From contig NZ_JAENJH010000006.1 of assembly GCF_016595675.1 (NCBI RefSeq), positions 186,001 to 250,000 on the forward strand: a stretch of 64,000 nt of DNA. Reading direction: 5' to 3'. The notes under the pieces were generated by a model that saw only the letters and a list, made by a program, of their open reading frames with translations, searched no databases and was not told the origin of the DNA. The stretch comes from Prauserella cavernicola. Lineage in GTDB: Bacteria > Actinomycetota > Actinomycetes > Mycobacteriales > Pseudonocardiaceae. Below, piece after piece: positions 41,628-50,644 of this stretch. The first letter of the stretch is position 1. The number at the start of each line of letters is the position of its first letter. The position numbers and the translations under genes were made by a program.

Positions 41628-42863
41628 ATGAGCGATGCCGCACGCTGGTTCCACGACGTGACCATCATCGACGGCACCGGCCGGGACCCAGCCGAACGGA
41701 CCGGGCTGCTGGTGGAGGACGGGCGCATCACCAGGATCGGCGGAACGGCTCCCGCCGGCGCCGATGTCGTCGACTGCGCGGGACTCACCGTCACGCCCGG
41801 TCTGATCGACGCGCACGTCCACCTGGGACTGTCCAGCCCGATCAGCGCGAGTCTGCGGCACGAGCTGTCCGTGGCCGAGCTCGCCGCCGACATGTTCCTC
41901 AACTGCGCGCGGACCCTCGACGCCGGATTCACGTCCGTGCGCGACACGGGAGGCATCGACGCGGGACTGGCCAGGGTGATCGAGTCCGGGAAGCTGCCGG
42001 GACCGCGGATCAAGCAGTGCGGGCCGGTGCAGTGCCAGACCGGCGGGCACGGGCATCTCGCCGCGGAGTGGGAGCCCACGGCGGACTGGCACCGCCACGA
42101 CATCCCCGGGCTGCGCTCACTCGCGCTGCTCTCCGACGGCGCCGACGAGATGCGCAAGAACGTCCGGGAGACGTTCCGCCGCGGCGCCGACTTCATCAAG
42201 CTCTGCGTCACCGGTGGCGTGGTGTCGACCCACGACGAGCTCACCGACACCCAGTTCAGCGTCGAGGAGATCGCGATGGCGGTCGCGGAGGCGACGGCGC
42301 GCGGCAGCTACGTCACCGTGCACGCGCACAACAACGACGGCGTGCGCAACGCGATCTCGGCGGGAGTGCGCTGCGTGGAGCACGGTTCGTCGGTGGACGC
42401 GGAGATCGCCGAGCTGATGGCCGCCCACGACGTCGCGCTGGTTCCCACGCTCACGGTGGTCGAGGACCTCGTGGCCGACGCCACGGACACCGGTCTCCCC
42501 GGCGAGATCGGGCAGCGGGTCGGCATGGTGCGCGAGGGCCAGCGCAAGGCCATCGCGGCGGCTCGGGCCGCGGGAGTGCGCGTCGGGCTGGGTTCCGATC
42601 TCATCGGGCCGGAGCAGTCCCACCGGGGCCGGGAACTGGCGCTGCGTTGCGAACTGGAGCCGCCCATGGACGTACTGGTGTCGGCGACCCGCGTCAACGC
42701 CGACATCCTGGGAATCGAGGACGAGGTGGGCACGATCGAGGTCGGCAAGCGAGCCGACCTGGCGATCTTCGACGCGAACCCGCTCGACGAGCCCGCACTG
42801 TTCGGCGACCGTGATCGCGTGGTGCTGGTCGTCAAGGACGGCCGCGTCGTGAAGGGGTCGTAG
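41628..42863 (+). CDS. Amidohydrolase, imidazolonepropionase/prolidase-like
   Basis: A 411-residue metal-dependent amidohydrolase. Metal-site residues are visible: [13 protein letters not shown] (H-x-H), [10 protein letters not shown] (bridging Lys), TVHAHNN and CVEHGSS (His), and LGSDLIGP (Asp). The C-terminal composite domain has [20 protein letters not shown]. The group includes Xaa-Pro dipeptidases and carboxypeptidase-like enzymes that split N-acyl amino acids. The divergent amine oxidase gene suggests joint handling of a peptide-derived substrate. Confidence 0.87.
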   Translation: MSDAARWFHDVTIIDGTGRDPAERTGLLVEDGRITRIGGTAPAGADVVDCAGLTVTPGLIDAHVHLGLSSPISASLRHELSVAELAADMFLNCARTLDAGFTSVRDTGGIDAGLARVIESGKLPGPRIKQCGPVQCQTGGHGHLAAEWEPTADWHRHDIPGLRSLALLSDGADEMRKNVRETFRRGADFIKLCVTGGVVSTHDELTDTQFSVEEIAMAVAEATARGSYVTVHAHNNDGVRNAISAGVRCVEHGSSVDAEIAELMAAHDVALVPTLTVVEDLVADATDTGLPGEIGQRVGMVREGQRKAIAAARAAGVRVGLGSDLIGPEQSHRGRELALRCELEPPMDVLVSATRVNADILGIEDEVGTIEVGKRADLAIFDANPLDEPALFGDRDRVVLVVKDGRVVKGS

Positions 42864-42918
42864 CACAGGCCGGCTGGCCGATTCTGGCTCTGGCGGCGTG
42901 AGAGGTTCCGCGTCCGGA

Positions 42919-43271
42919 TCAGGTCGTGGAGCCGAGCCAGTCTTCGGTGCGGCGGTGTCGGCCGAGTCCCACGGCGAACTCGTCGAAGTGGCCGCCTGTG
43001 CGGACGCCGAGTCTGCGCAGTGCCTGGGAGATCGGGCCGCCGTCGGCAGGGGCCGGTCATGGTCAGCGGTGTGCGGTGGGCCGAGGACCACCGCGCCGCG
43101 ATCCCACACTTGGGCTGACTGTGTTCCGGCTCCACCGAAGAACTCCGCTTCGACGTAGGCGACGGGGCCGCTCGCCGAGCACGTTGCCAACGTGGTGGCG
43201 AATCCGGCGGGGGCTTTCCAGAATCCGTCGAGATCGGGAGCCCCGGCGACGGTGATCGCCGGGCAATACAT
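42919..43271 (-). pseudogene. Hypothetical protein gene with a single-base frameshift
   Basis: From ATG 43271 (GAGG upstream) the product begins MYCPAITVAGAPDLDGFW and continues to EAEFFGGAGTQSAQVWDRG and VVLGPPHTADHDRP. At the CCCC tract (forward-strand GGGG, 43049-43052) the sensible reading switches frame: PADGGPISQALRRLGV, RTGGHFDEFAVGLGRHRRT, then a stop at 42919-42921. One extra C would restore a 117-residue protein. This is either a real frameshift or a base missed in a homopolymer. I do not recognise the function. Confidence 0.65.
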
Positions 43272-43431
43272 GCCCTCATCCTCACCTGTGCGTCGAATCG
43301 CACGACGACACCCTCGAGTAGTCACTCTCGTCCACAGTCCGCACAACCCAACGGCAGCCGGGTCTTCTACTACTCTGTGGTCCCGGACGAACTGTTCGGG
43401 GTGCTCGATCGTCAGTACCGCTGGAGCAGCG

Positions 43432-43686
43432 ATGTCGCAGAAGCTGACCGTGGATCTGCACCCGATCTTCCGCAGTGATCGGGACATCGACAGTGCGGTG
43501 CGCACCACCATCTTACGTGCGGCAGCGAAGAACGTGCCGCTCGTGGAGATCATCACGGGCAAGGGCTCCGGCAAGCTCAAGAGCCGCGTTCCCGCGATGC
43601 TGAAGCAGCCCCACATCAAGAAGCTGTGCCGGCACGTGGAGGTGGATCCGGGCAACGACGGACTAGTACTGGTGCACGTGCGCTAG
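43432..43686 (+). CDS. Small Smr-domain protein
   Basis: An 84-residue protein that is essentially one Smr (MutS2 C-terminal) domain: LTVDLHPIFRSDRDID (the D-L-H motif), LVEIITGKGSGKLKSRVPAM (the T-G-x-G motif) and a C-terminal strand GNDGLVLVHVR. Stand-alone Smr proteins act on nucleic acid, as nucleases in some cases. ATG 43432 follows GGAG at a distance of 8. It is a housekeeping-type gene with no obvious link to its neighbours. Confidence 0.85.
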   Translation: MSQKLTVDLHPIFRSDRDIDSAVRTTILRAAAKNVPLVEIITGKGSGKLKSRVPAMLKQPHIKKLCRHVEVDPGNDGLVLVHVR

Positions 43687-43702
43687 GTCAAGTCGTTCGC
43701 GG

Positions 43703-44323
43703 TCACAGATAGTCGCGCCAGAACGGCACAGTCGCCTGCGGTGACCAGTCGTCAGGGCGCTCGGGCGGGGGTTCCTCGAATTCCCGGTCGACGTAGTCGA
43801 TCAGGTCGGCGCCGTAGCAGATGATGTCCGTTCCCCACACGGAGAGAACCGGATGGCCGACCGTGCCGCGGCCTGCGGGCAGGAATCGATGCCCGTAGAT
43901 CGGGACCAGCTTGGGCGCATCCGCCACACACCGTTGAGCCATCCGCACCGCCGTCTCAGGCGTGTCCGGCCGCGCACCCCAGGCGGGATTCCAGTGTCCG
44001 TCGGTCTCGACCGCTTGCACGATGCCCTCGATCGGCCAGTCGAGCCGCTCACGGAGCTCGTCCGGGTCGCCGTCGCGCCAGTCGGGCCACGGCCTCTGCC
44101 AGGCGTAGGTGGTCCCTGGTTCCGGCTCGAACGGGCTGTTCACCGGCAGCCCCGCTGCGAGAAACGCCCGGTGATCGTCGGAGAACTCGACACCGTGTTC
44201 GCCCTCGATGCGCGCGAACTCCGCGTCGGTCAGCCCGGGAGCGATCGCGCAGCAACCCAGTTCTGCCAGACGAAACGCGGCCACCGTCCCCAGGTTGACG
44301 TCCTCGTGCACGGTGGACTCCAT
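43703..44323 (-). CDS. SMI1/KNR4 (SUKH)-like protein
   Basis: A 206-residue soluble protein. FARIEGEHGVEFSDDHRAFL resembles the opening of SUKH/SMI1-KNR4 domains, followed by Trp-rich DWRDGDPDELRERLDWPIEG and a C-terminal RFLPAGRGTVGHPVLSVWGT with I-I-C-Y-G-A-D-L. SUKH proteins often serve as immunity proteins against secreted toxins, but no toxin gene is visible next to it, so that role is not supported here. It is divergent from the IclR gene. Confidence 0.65.
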   Translation of the reverse strand: MESTVHEDVNLGTVAAFRLAELGCCAIAPGLTDAEFARIEGEHGVEFSDDHRAFLAAGLPVNSPFEPEPGTTYAWQRPWPDWRDGDPDELRERLDWPIEGIVQAVETDGHWNPAWGARPDTPETAVRMAQRCVADAPKLVPIYGHRFLPAGRGTVGHPVLSVWGTDIICYGADLIDYVDREFEEPPPERPDDWSPQATVPFWRDYL

Positions 44324-44370
44324 TCGTTCTCGAACCCCTGGATCGGCAGCCGACTGACACCCTGTTGTGG

Positions 44371-44391
44371 CTTAATTGAATATATATTAAG
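44371..44391. promoter_or_regulatory. AT-rich inverted repeat before the IclR gene (candidate operator)
   Basis: CTTAAT (44371-44376) and ATTAAG (44386-44391) are perfect inverted repeats around TGAATATAT. It lies 33 bases upstream of the IclR start, between divergent genes, and stands out as AT-rich. Self-control by IclR is the likely use. Confidence 0.45.
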
Positions 44392-44424
44392 CTCCCAGGA
44401 AGCGTTGACCTCGGAGGAGTCGCA

Positions 44425-45261
44425 GTGTTGGGAACCCTCGAAAAGACCGGGCGCGTCCTTGAACTCTTCAGCGCTGATCGCCCCGAGTGGGGTGTGACCG
44501 AGCTGGCCGAAGCGCTCGGCATTCCGAAGTCCAACGCGCACGAGCTGCTGTCCAGCCTGTTCTCCATCAACCTGCTCCAGCGGACCAAGTGCGGGCGCTA
44601 CCGGCTGGGGTGGCGGATCATCTCGATGGCGAACTCCATGGACTACGCGGCCAAGCTGCGCCAGTGTTCGACGGGACTGCTGCGGGAGCTGGCCAGGTCG
44701 ACCGGGCAGACGACGCACCTCGCGGTCTGGGACGGCGAACAGCAGTTGTTCATCGGCCGCGCGGTCACGGAGGGAAGCCTCGACCAGGGCCACGCGCAGC
44801 CCGGCGCCTTCGTCCCCGCATACTGCACGGCCTCCGGCAAGGTCCTGCTCTCGGAGATGCCGTGGCGCGAGGTCGAGCAGCGCGTCGCCAAGAGTGGCTT
44901 CGTGCCACGGACCGTGCACACGATCCGGAGCCTGGCCGAGCTGCGGGACGAACTGCGGGTCGTGTCGAGTCGCGGCTACGGCCTCAACCAGGAAGAGGTC
45001 GATCTCGGCGTGTGCTCGATCGCGGCCCCGGTGCGGGGCAAGGACGGTCACGCGATCGCCGCGGTGGGCGTGTCCGTGCGCACTCACGAGTTCGATGACT
45101 TCCTTTCCTCCCACGTGACAACGGTGCTGACGATGGCGGCACGGTTGTCCAGAGCCGTCAACACGTTCGGCGAAGCCTATGGCGTGCCTCCGCGCGTGGG
45201 AAGCTCTTACCGTGCGCGCGTGAACCGCGGCGGACGGTCACCGTACGCGTCCTTCACGTAG
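44425..45261 (+). CDS. IclR-family transcriptional regulator
   Basis: A 278-residue regulator, GTG 44425 with GGAGGAG upstream. The N-terminal winged helix (LEKTGRVLELFSADRPEWGV, TELAEALGIPKSNAHELLSS) is followed by the IclR effector domain, including YCTASGKVLLSEMP, RSRGYGLNQEEV-like SSRGYGLNQEEVDLGV and CSIAAPVRGKDG. It stands just before the ligase/dioxygenase block and probably regulates that catabolic pathway in response to an aromatic acid. A perfect 30-base palindrome follows its stop. Confidence 0.9.
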   Translation: MLGTLEKTGRVLELFSADRPEWGVTELAEALGIPKSNAHELLSSLFSINLLQRTKCGRYRLGWRIISMANSMDYAAKLRQCSTGLLRELARSTGQTTHLAVWDGEQQLFIGRAVTEGSLDQGHAQPGAFVPAYCTASGKVLLSEMPWREVEQRVAKSGFVPRTVHTIRSLAELRDELRVVSSRGYGLNQEEVDLGVCSIAAPVRGKDGHAIAAVGVSVRTHEFDDFLSSHVTTVLTMAARLSRAVNTFGEAYGVPPRVGSSYRARVNRGGRSPYASFT

Positions 45262-45286
45262 CGCGTTTCTTCCTCTCTGAACACAC

Positions 45287-45316
45287 CTGTAGCCGAGCGC
45301 ATGCGCTCGGCTACAG
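45287..45316 (+). terminator. Perfect 30-base palindromic terminator
   Basis: CTGTAGCCGAGCGCA and TGCGCTCGGCTACAG form an uninterrupted self-complementary sequence. It starts 25 bases after the IclR stop, and a weak T-rich stretch (CATTTCC) follows. It insulates the IclR gene from the catabolic genes. Confidence 0.75.
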
Positions 45317-45411
45317 GCATTTCCGGAGTGCGCGGATCGACGTCGGCGCGCCGTCCGGGCATACCGGACGGCGTTTCCCGCTGAGGCCGGGTGTCCTGTA
45401 CCTCATTCCCC

Positions 45412-46527
45412 ATGGAATCCCTCAGCCAGCTTCCAGCGAATGCCGCGGCTCCGCTCGTCGACGTGGTCGAGTCGGCGAGCGACGCCGCACGACTGCGGCA
45501 GCCACCGTTGCTCATTCGCGGCTCGCTCGAGGACTACCTGGACGGGCTCGGCCTCGGGCGGGGTCCCCTCCGCGCACAGCGCATCGGTGAGGGTCATTCC
45601 AACGCGACGTTCGTCATCGAGCGCGACGGCTTCGAGGCGGTCCTCCGGCGACCGCCTCGGCCGCCCTATCCCAAGCACGCCCACAACGTGCTGCGCGAGG
45701 CGCGCGTTCAGGAGGCGCTGGCCGACACCGCGGTTCCGGTACCGCAGATCCTGGTGACGTGCCGTTCCGACGAGGTCCTCGGCGCTCCCTTCTACCTCAT
45801 GGAACGCCTGCACGGGCAGGTCGTCACGGCGCGGCTGCCCGCCGAGCTGGACGACGCGGGCGCGCGCAGGCGGATGATCGACAGCCTGGTGGACTCGCTC
45901 GCCGCGTTGCACGCGGTCGACCCGGCGGCGGTCGGACTTCAGGACTGGAACCGTGGTCCGGATTTTCTCGAACGCCAGCTGAACCTGTTCGACAAGTTGT
46001 GGCTCGTCAACAAGGTGCGGGAGATCCCCGAGCTGAGCGGGGTTCGCGAGTGGCTGCGTGAGCATCAGCCCGCGGACGCGGCATCCACCCTCGTGCACGG
46101 CGACTTCCGGCTGGGCAACGTGATGTACGAGCCTTCTTCGAGCGGGACGATCGACGCGGTTCTGGACTGGGAGCTCATCACCGTCGGCGATCCCATGACC
46201 GATCTCGGATATCTGCTCTCGACCTTCACCGAGCCGGGGGATCCGGAGAGTCCGCTGCTGGGGCTCGGGGGAGTCCTGCGCGGCGGCGGATTCCCCGGCC
46301 GCGAGTACGTGGCGGCGCGCTACGCCGAGAAGTCCGGCCGGTCGCTCGAAAACCTGCGGTGGCACGTGGCGTTCGCGTTCTGGCGAACCGCGGTGGGGCT
46401 CGAGGGCTACTACAAGCGCGCGGTCGCCGGTCTCACGGACGACCCGTTCAACCACGCCCTGAAAACCGGAATCCCTCAACTCGCCAGCTGTGCCGCCGCG
46501 ACCGCGTTCGACGGCGAGTTCGTCTGA
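45412..46527 (+). CDS. Phosphotransferase family protein (ACAD10/11-like, APH fold)
   Basis: A 371-residue kinase-fold protein, ATG 45412. Motifs of the APH/ACAD11 group are RIGEGHSNATFVIERD, VLRRPPRPPYPKHAHNVLRE, STLVHGDFRLGNVMYE (catalytic H-G-D) and AVLDWELITVGDPMTDLGY (D-W-E metal site). In ACAD10/11 this domain phosphorylates 4-hydroxyacyl-CoAs ahead of dehydration. It leads a run of acyl-CoA genes, consistent with such a role. There is no clear Shine-Dalgarno close to the start. Confidence 0.85.
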   Translation: MESLSQLPANAAAPLVDVVESASDAARLRQPPLLIRGSLEDYLDGLGLGRGPLRAQRIGEGHSNATFVIERDGFEAVLRRPPRPPYPKHAHNVLREARVQEALADTAVPVPQILVTCRSDEVLGAPFYLMERLHGQVVTARLPAELDDAGARRRMIDSLVDSLAALHAVDPAAVGLQDWNRGPDFLERQLNLFDKLWLVNKVREIPELSGVREWLREHQPADAASTLVHGDFRLGNVMYEPSSSGTIDAVLDWELITVGDPMTDLGYLLSTFTEPGDPESPLLGLGGVLRGGGFPGREYVAARYAEKSGRSLENLRWHVAFAFWRTAVGLEGYYKRAVAGLTDDPFNHALKTGIPQLASCAAATAFDGEFV

Positions 46528-46571
46528 ACGTCCCGTTTTCCCGATCATCCAGCGATACCGGAGGTCACACC

Positions 46572-47615
46572 GTGTCAACGACGACTCTCGCCCACGACCC
46601 TCTCGTCCGGACGGCACCCGCCGGCATCGAACCCGGCTGGTTCGACCGCTTCTACGTCAACGTCCACGCGGGACCCGTTGCTCCGATGTTCATGATCGGC
46701 GCCGGTGTGTACCCGGCCGAGAGCCTGGTGGACGGCTACGCGGTCGCGGTCACGGCGAAGGAACAGATCAACCTTCGCGTGTCCGACGTCGTGACCGGCT
46801 CGACGCTGCCGGGCGCTGTGGGCCCGCTGTCGTGGGAGGTCGTGGAGCCCGCCGTGCGCTGGCGGGTCCGGGTGGCGGAGAACCCGTCGGGCATCGCGTG
46901 CGATCTGACCTGGACGGCCAGGACCGCGCCTTGGGGATGCGACGAGATCGTCCTCTCCGACGGCAACGAGGTCAGGACCTTCGACCACTCGTTCCAGTCG
47001 GGTCACCACGAGGGCTGGGTCGAGGTCGACGGCGTCCGGACCGAGATCGCCGGGTGGACCGGCCAGCACGATCGCTCGCGCGGCCGGCGCCACGCGACGG
47101 CGGGCCAGGGGCTGCACCTGTGGGTCCAGGGACAGTTCGCCGCCGATTCCGTGGCGTTCATGCTCGACCTCGACCGCGACAACGTCCACACACTGCTCGA
47201 CGGTGCCGTCCTCGCCGCCGATGGCAGCACGGACCGGATCGTGGCGGTCGAGCACGAGTTGAGCTTCGACGACGACCTCGAGACGCCCGGCGGCAGGCTC
47301 GGCCTCACCACCGAGAGCGGACGTGCGTTCGAGCTACTTGTCGACTCGGCCGCCACCCGGGGCGGTTTCCTCGAGGGCGCGGGTTATGGCCGGTTCCACG
47401 GCAAGCCGCAGGGCAGCGGTCACGTCGAGCACGACCGGTGGGACCTGCTCGATCCCGCGAACATCCCGCGCAACCTCGGATATCCCCTCACCGACCGGCT
47501 TTCCGGCTTCACCCGCGTCGAGGGGGGAACCTCCGAGCAGGGCGCGGGGATCTTCGAGTTCGCCCACTCCCGCAGTCCCCGGTACCGCTACCGGCCCGGC
47601 TCCGCACGCCGATGA
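46572..47615 (+). CDS. Conserved protein of unknown function (DUF7064/DUF7065-like beta-sandwich)
   Basis: A 347-residue protein, GTG 46572 with GGAGG 7 bases upstream. It is beta-rich and contains WFDRFYVNVHAGPVAPMFMI, VRTFDHSFQSGHHEGWVEVD, GWTGQHDRSRGRRHATAG and GYGRFHGKPQGSGHVEHDRW. The layout of His, Trp and Asp recalls the hydroxyneurosporene synthase-like (CrtC-type) fold seen in actinobacterial catabolic clusters, but I cannot name a reaction. It is co-directional with the kinase-like and ligase genes (gaps of 44 and 50 bases). Confidence 0.65.
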   Translation: MSTTTLAHDPLVRTAPAGIEPGWFDRFYVNVHAGPVAPMFMIGAGVYPAESLVDGYAVAVTAKEQINLRVSDVVTGSTLPGAVGPLSWEVVEPAVRWRVRVAENPSGIACDLTWTARTAPWGCDEIVLSDGNEVRTFDHSFQSGHHEGWVEVDGVRTEIAGWTGQHDRSRGRRHATAGQGLHLWVQGQFAADSVAFMLDLDRDNVHTLLDGAVLAADGSTDRIVAVEHELSFDDDLETPGGRLGLTTESGRAFELLVDSAATRGGFLEGAGYGRFHGKPQGSGHVEHDRWDLLDPANIPRNLGYPLTDRLSGFTRVEGGTSEQGAGIFEFAHSRSPRYRYRPGSARR

Positions 47616-47665
47616 GAGCCGGCTCCCGACCACCTGTCAGCGCTCGTGACCAAGGAGGTTCACGC

Positions 47666-49222
47666 ATGAGGTTGACCCAGGCACTGAGCCGTGCCGTCCA
47701 GCACCGGCCCACCGAGCCCGCGACGATCTTCCACGGCAGGACTCGCACCTGGGAGGAGTTCGGCACCCGCAGCCGCAGGGCGGCGGGTGCGCTCCAACGC
47801 CTCGGGATCACCGACGGCGAACGCGTCGCGATCCTCGGCGGCAACAGCGACGACTACGCGGAGCTGTTCTTCGCCACCGCGTGGGCGGGCGGGGTGACCG
47901 TCCCGCTGAACACGCGCTGGTCGGTCGTGGAGCTGGCCCGCTCGATCGCCGACTGCCGCCCGAGCGTCCTCGTGGTGGACGACGCGTGGGTGGACGAGAT
48001 CGAGCTCCTGTGCGCGGACGTCGCGGACCGGCCCGTCGTGGTCACGATGGGCGAGCGGGAGCTCGCGGGGACCGAGACCTACGACCACTTGGCGACCACC
48101 GGCGTCGAGTGCCCGGAGTCGGACCGCTCGGGCGACGACCTCGCCTTCATCTGCTACACCGGCGGCACGACCTCGAGCGCCAGGGGCGTGATGCTCTCGC
48201 ACTCCAACCTCATCAGCTGCGCGCTGATGTGGATCGGCACCCTGGACTTCAGCGACGAGACCCGGTTCCTGCACACCCCGGGTTTCTTCCACATGGCCGG
48301 TGCGGCGCCGCTGTTCGCGCTCACGCTGGCGGCCGGCACGCACATCATCCTGCCGAAGTTCGAACCGGCCGCGACGATGGAGACGATCGAGAAGGAGCAG
48401 GCGACCTACTGCCTGTTCGTACCGACCATGATCACCATGCTGCTGAACCACCCTGACTTCCCGCATCGGGACCTCACGAGTGTCAAGACCGTGGAGTACG
48501 GCGCGTCTCCGATGCCCGAGGCGCTGGTCCGGCGGGTGATGCGCGAGCTGCCGAGCTGGAACCTCATCCAGGGCTACGGGTGCACGGAGGCCACCGCGCT
48601 GGTCACGGCGTTGCCCACGCGCTACCACGTGCTCGACCAGCCCGAGTCGAGCAAGCTCCGGTCTGCGGGCCGGGCGGCCGCCGGGATCGAGGTCCGGATC
48701 GTCGACCTGGACGGCGAGGAGGTGCCGCGGGGCACCGTCGGCGAGATCGCGGTGCGCGGTCCGGCCGTGATGCTGGGCTACTGGGACAAACCCGAGGAGA
48801 CCGCCGCGGTTCTGCGCAACGGCTGGCTGCACACGGGTGACGCGGCCTTCATGGACGACGAAGGGTTCGTCACCATCGTCGACCGGCTCAAGGACATGAT
48901 CGTGACCGGCGGGGAGAACGTCTACAGCGGCGAGGTCGAGCAGGCGATCTACCACGACCTCCGGGTCGCCGAGTGCGCCGTCATCGGCATTCCCGACGGT
49001 CAGTGGGGCGAGCGCGTGCACGCCATCGTCGTTCCCCGGCCGGGCGCGACGCTCACGGCCGAGGACGTCATCGCCCACTGCAACGCGCTGATCGGGAGCT
49101 ACAAGTGCCCCAAGAGCGTCGAGATCAGTGCCGAGCCGCTGCCGTTGTCGGGCGCGGGAAAGATCATGAAGCAGACCCTGCGGGCCCCCTTCTGGGAAGG
49201 CCAGACGCGCGCCGTGCACTGA
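47666..49222 (+). CDS. Acyl/aryl-CoA ligase (AMP-forming), copy 1
   Basis: A 518-residue ANL-superfamily ligase, ATG 47666 with AAGGAGG upstream. The P-loop reads ICYTGGTTSSARGVMLSHSN; other motifs are GYGCTEATALV, YWDKPEETAAV, WLHTGDAAFMDDEGFVTIVD, RLKDMIVTGGENVYSGEVE and the catalytic Lys near LSGAGKIMKQTL. It activates a carboxylic acid to its CoA ester, the entry step of the pathway. It is followed by an MFS transporter that could import the acid. Confidence 0.9.
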   Translation: MRLTQALSRAVQHRPTEPATIFHGRTRTWEEFGTRSRRAAGALQRLGITDGERVAILGGNSDDYAELFFATAWAGGVTVPLNTRWSVVELARSIADCRPSVLVVDDAWVDEIELLCADVADRPVVVTMGERELAGTETYDHLATTGVECPESDRSGDDLAFICYTGGTTSSARGVMLSHSNLISCALMWIGTLDFSDETRFLHTPGFFHMAGAAPLFALTLAAGTHIILPKFEPAATMETIEKEQATYCLFVPTMITMLLNHPDFPHRDLTSVKTVEYGASPMPEALVRRVMRELPSWNLIQGYGCTEATALVTALPTRYHVLDQPESSKLRSAGRAAAGIEVRIVDLDGEEVPRGTVGEIAVRGPAVMLGYWDKPEETAAVLRNGWLHTGDAAFMDDEGFVTIVDRLKDMIVTGGENVYSGEVEQAIYHDLRVAECAVIGIPDGQWGERVHAIVVPRPGATLTAEDVIAHCNALIGSYKCPKSVEISAEPLPLSGAGKIMKQTLRAPFWEGQTRAVH

Positions 49223-49261
49223 GCCCCTAGCCAGCACCCCATCCCCCGGAAGGCGACCGCA

Positions 49262-50590
49262 GTGTCAGAGTCGAACGCAGTCGAAACCAGCCAGTCCACA
49301 GTGGAGAAACGAAGGCGGCTTCCTCGCCGCTGGTACGTCGTCGGGGCCAACTTCTCGGTCCTCACCCTGAACTACGCGGACCGTTCGGCGATCGCGGTCG
49401 CGGGTCCGCTGATGGTGGCAGATCTCGGCCTGAGCACGAGCACGTTCGGATGGATCCTCTCGGCGTTCTTCCTCGGCTACGTCCCTGGCGTGTATCTCGG
49501 CGGCTGGGCGGCCGACCGGTTCGGCCCCCGCTCGGTGATGGCGTGGGCGATCACGGGGTGGTCGTTCTTCACCGCGCTGACTGCCGCCGGATTCAACGCG
49601 ATCTTCCTGATGGCCGTGCGTTTCCTCTTCGGCATCGCGGAAGGACCACAGGCACCGTCGACCACCAAATCGCTGTCGAACTGGTTTCCACGACGCAATC
49701 TCGCGACCGGAATCGGGTTCACCTACGCCGCGCAGCCGCTGGGCGGGGCCATCGGCGGTCCCGTCACGGTCGCGATCATCGCCGCCTTCGACGGTAGCTG
49801 GCGCGCTCCCTTCATCGCCTTCGGCCTGATGGGAGTGCTCTTCCTGATCGGCTGGTGGGTCGTCGTCCGCGACACCCCCGGCAAGGACCCGCGTGCCCTC
49901 CCCTCCGAGGTGGAGGAGATGCGGCGCGACGAGGCCGAGCAGCGCGCGGCCGAGGAGTCCGCGGGCGTGGTCGGCAAGGAGAACGTGCGCAAGCACCTGC
50001 TCAACCCGCAGGTCCTCACCGTCATGTTCGGCCTCTTCGGCGTGATCTGGCTGCTCTACACGTTCCTCAACTGGTTCCCGCTCTACGTCACGCAACAGCA
50101 CGGCGTCGACCTCGGGGGCCTCGCCGTGGCCACCGCGGTGCCCTGGTTCTGCGGAGCGCTCGGGATGGCCTCCAGCGGCCTGCTGGCCGACTGGGTCGCG
50201 AAACGCACCGGAGGACGGATCTTCCTGGCTCGCAAGTGGACCTTCATCGTGACGGTCCTGATCGTCGGCGTGCTGCTCATGCTGGTCGGCATCACGACGA
50301 CGGCCACCGCCGCGGTGGTTCTGATGGCCGCGGTGCTGTTCGTGCTCTACATCCCGCTCGGGCTGCCCCAGTCGCTGATCGCGTCGCTGGTGCCGAAGTC
50401 GGTGTTCGGCTCGGTATTCGGTTTCGTGCTCGGCACCGGGAACCTCGCGGGGATCTTCAGCCCCGTCGTCATCGGCTACATCGTCGACGGCACGGGCAAC
50501 TGGATGCTGGTGTTCGGCATCGGTGCGGCCATCGCCGTCGTGCCGGCGCTGGTCCTGGCCATGCAGCGGACACCGGCCCACCTGGCTTAG
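49262..50590 (+). CDS. MFS transporter, anion:cation symporter (ACS) type
   Basis: A 442-residue permease with 12 hydrophobic segments, GTG 49262. NYADRSAIAVAGPLM in the first span, GGWAADRFGPRSVMAW in the first loop and RFLFGIAEGPQAPSTTKSLS fit the ACS family that carries organic anions (hexuronates, galactonate, phthalate-type acids). The first loop Asp/Arg signature is intact. It is the likely uptake system for the substrate activated by the ligase upstream. Confidence 0.9.
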   Translation: MSESNAVETSQSTVEKRRRLPRRWYVVGANFSVLTLNYADRSAIAVAGPLMVADLGLSTSTFGWILSAFFLGYVPGVYLGGWAADRFGPRSVMAWAITGWSFFTALTAAGFNAIFLMAVRFLFGIAEGPQAPSTTKSLSNWFPRRNLATGIGFTYAAQPLGGAIGGPVTVAIIAAFDGSWRAPFIAFGLMGVLFLIGWWVVVRDTPGKDPRALPSEVEEMRRDEAEQRAAEESAGVVGKENVRKHLLNPQVLTVMFGLFGVIWLLYTFLNWFPLYVTQQHGVDLGGLAVATAVPWFCGALGMASSGLLADWVAKRTGGRIFLARKWTFIVTVLIVGVLLMLVGITTTATAAVVLMAAVLFVLYIPLGLPQSLIASLVPKSVFGSVFGFVLGTGNLAGIFSPVVIGYIVDGTGNWMLVFGIGAAIAVVPALVLAMQRTPAHLA

Positions 50591-50604
50591 CCGCGCCGGT
50601 GTTC

Positions 50605-50637
50605 ACGGGGACGCGGCCGGACCGGCCGCGTCCCCGT
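50605..50637. terminator. Bidirectional GC hairpin between convergent MFS and TetR genes
   Basis: ACGGGGACGCGGCCGG (50605-50620) is the exact reverse complement of CCGGCCGCGTCCCCGT (50622-50637), a 16-base-pair stem with one central base. It lies between two converging stops and can end transcription from both sides. Confidence 0.75.
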
Positions 50638-50644
50638 CCTTCGG

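Noticed and set aside
43703-44323. SUKH-like protein as immunity protein of a toxin system.
   Set aside because: No polymorphic toxin, secretion tag or other immunity gene is adjacent; the neighbours are an Smr protein and an IclR regulator.
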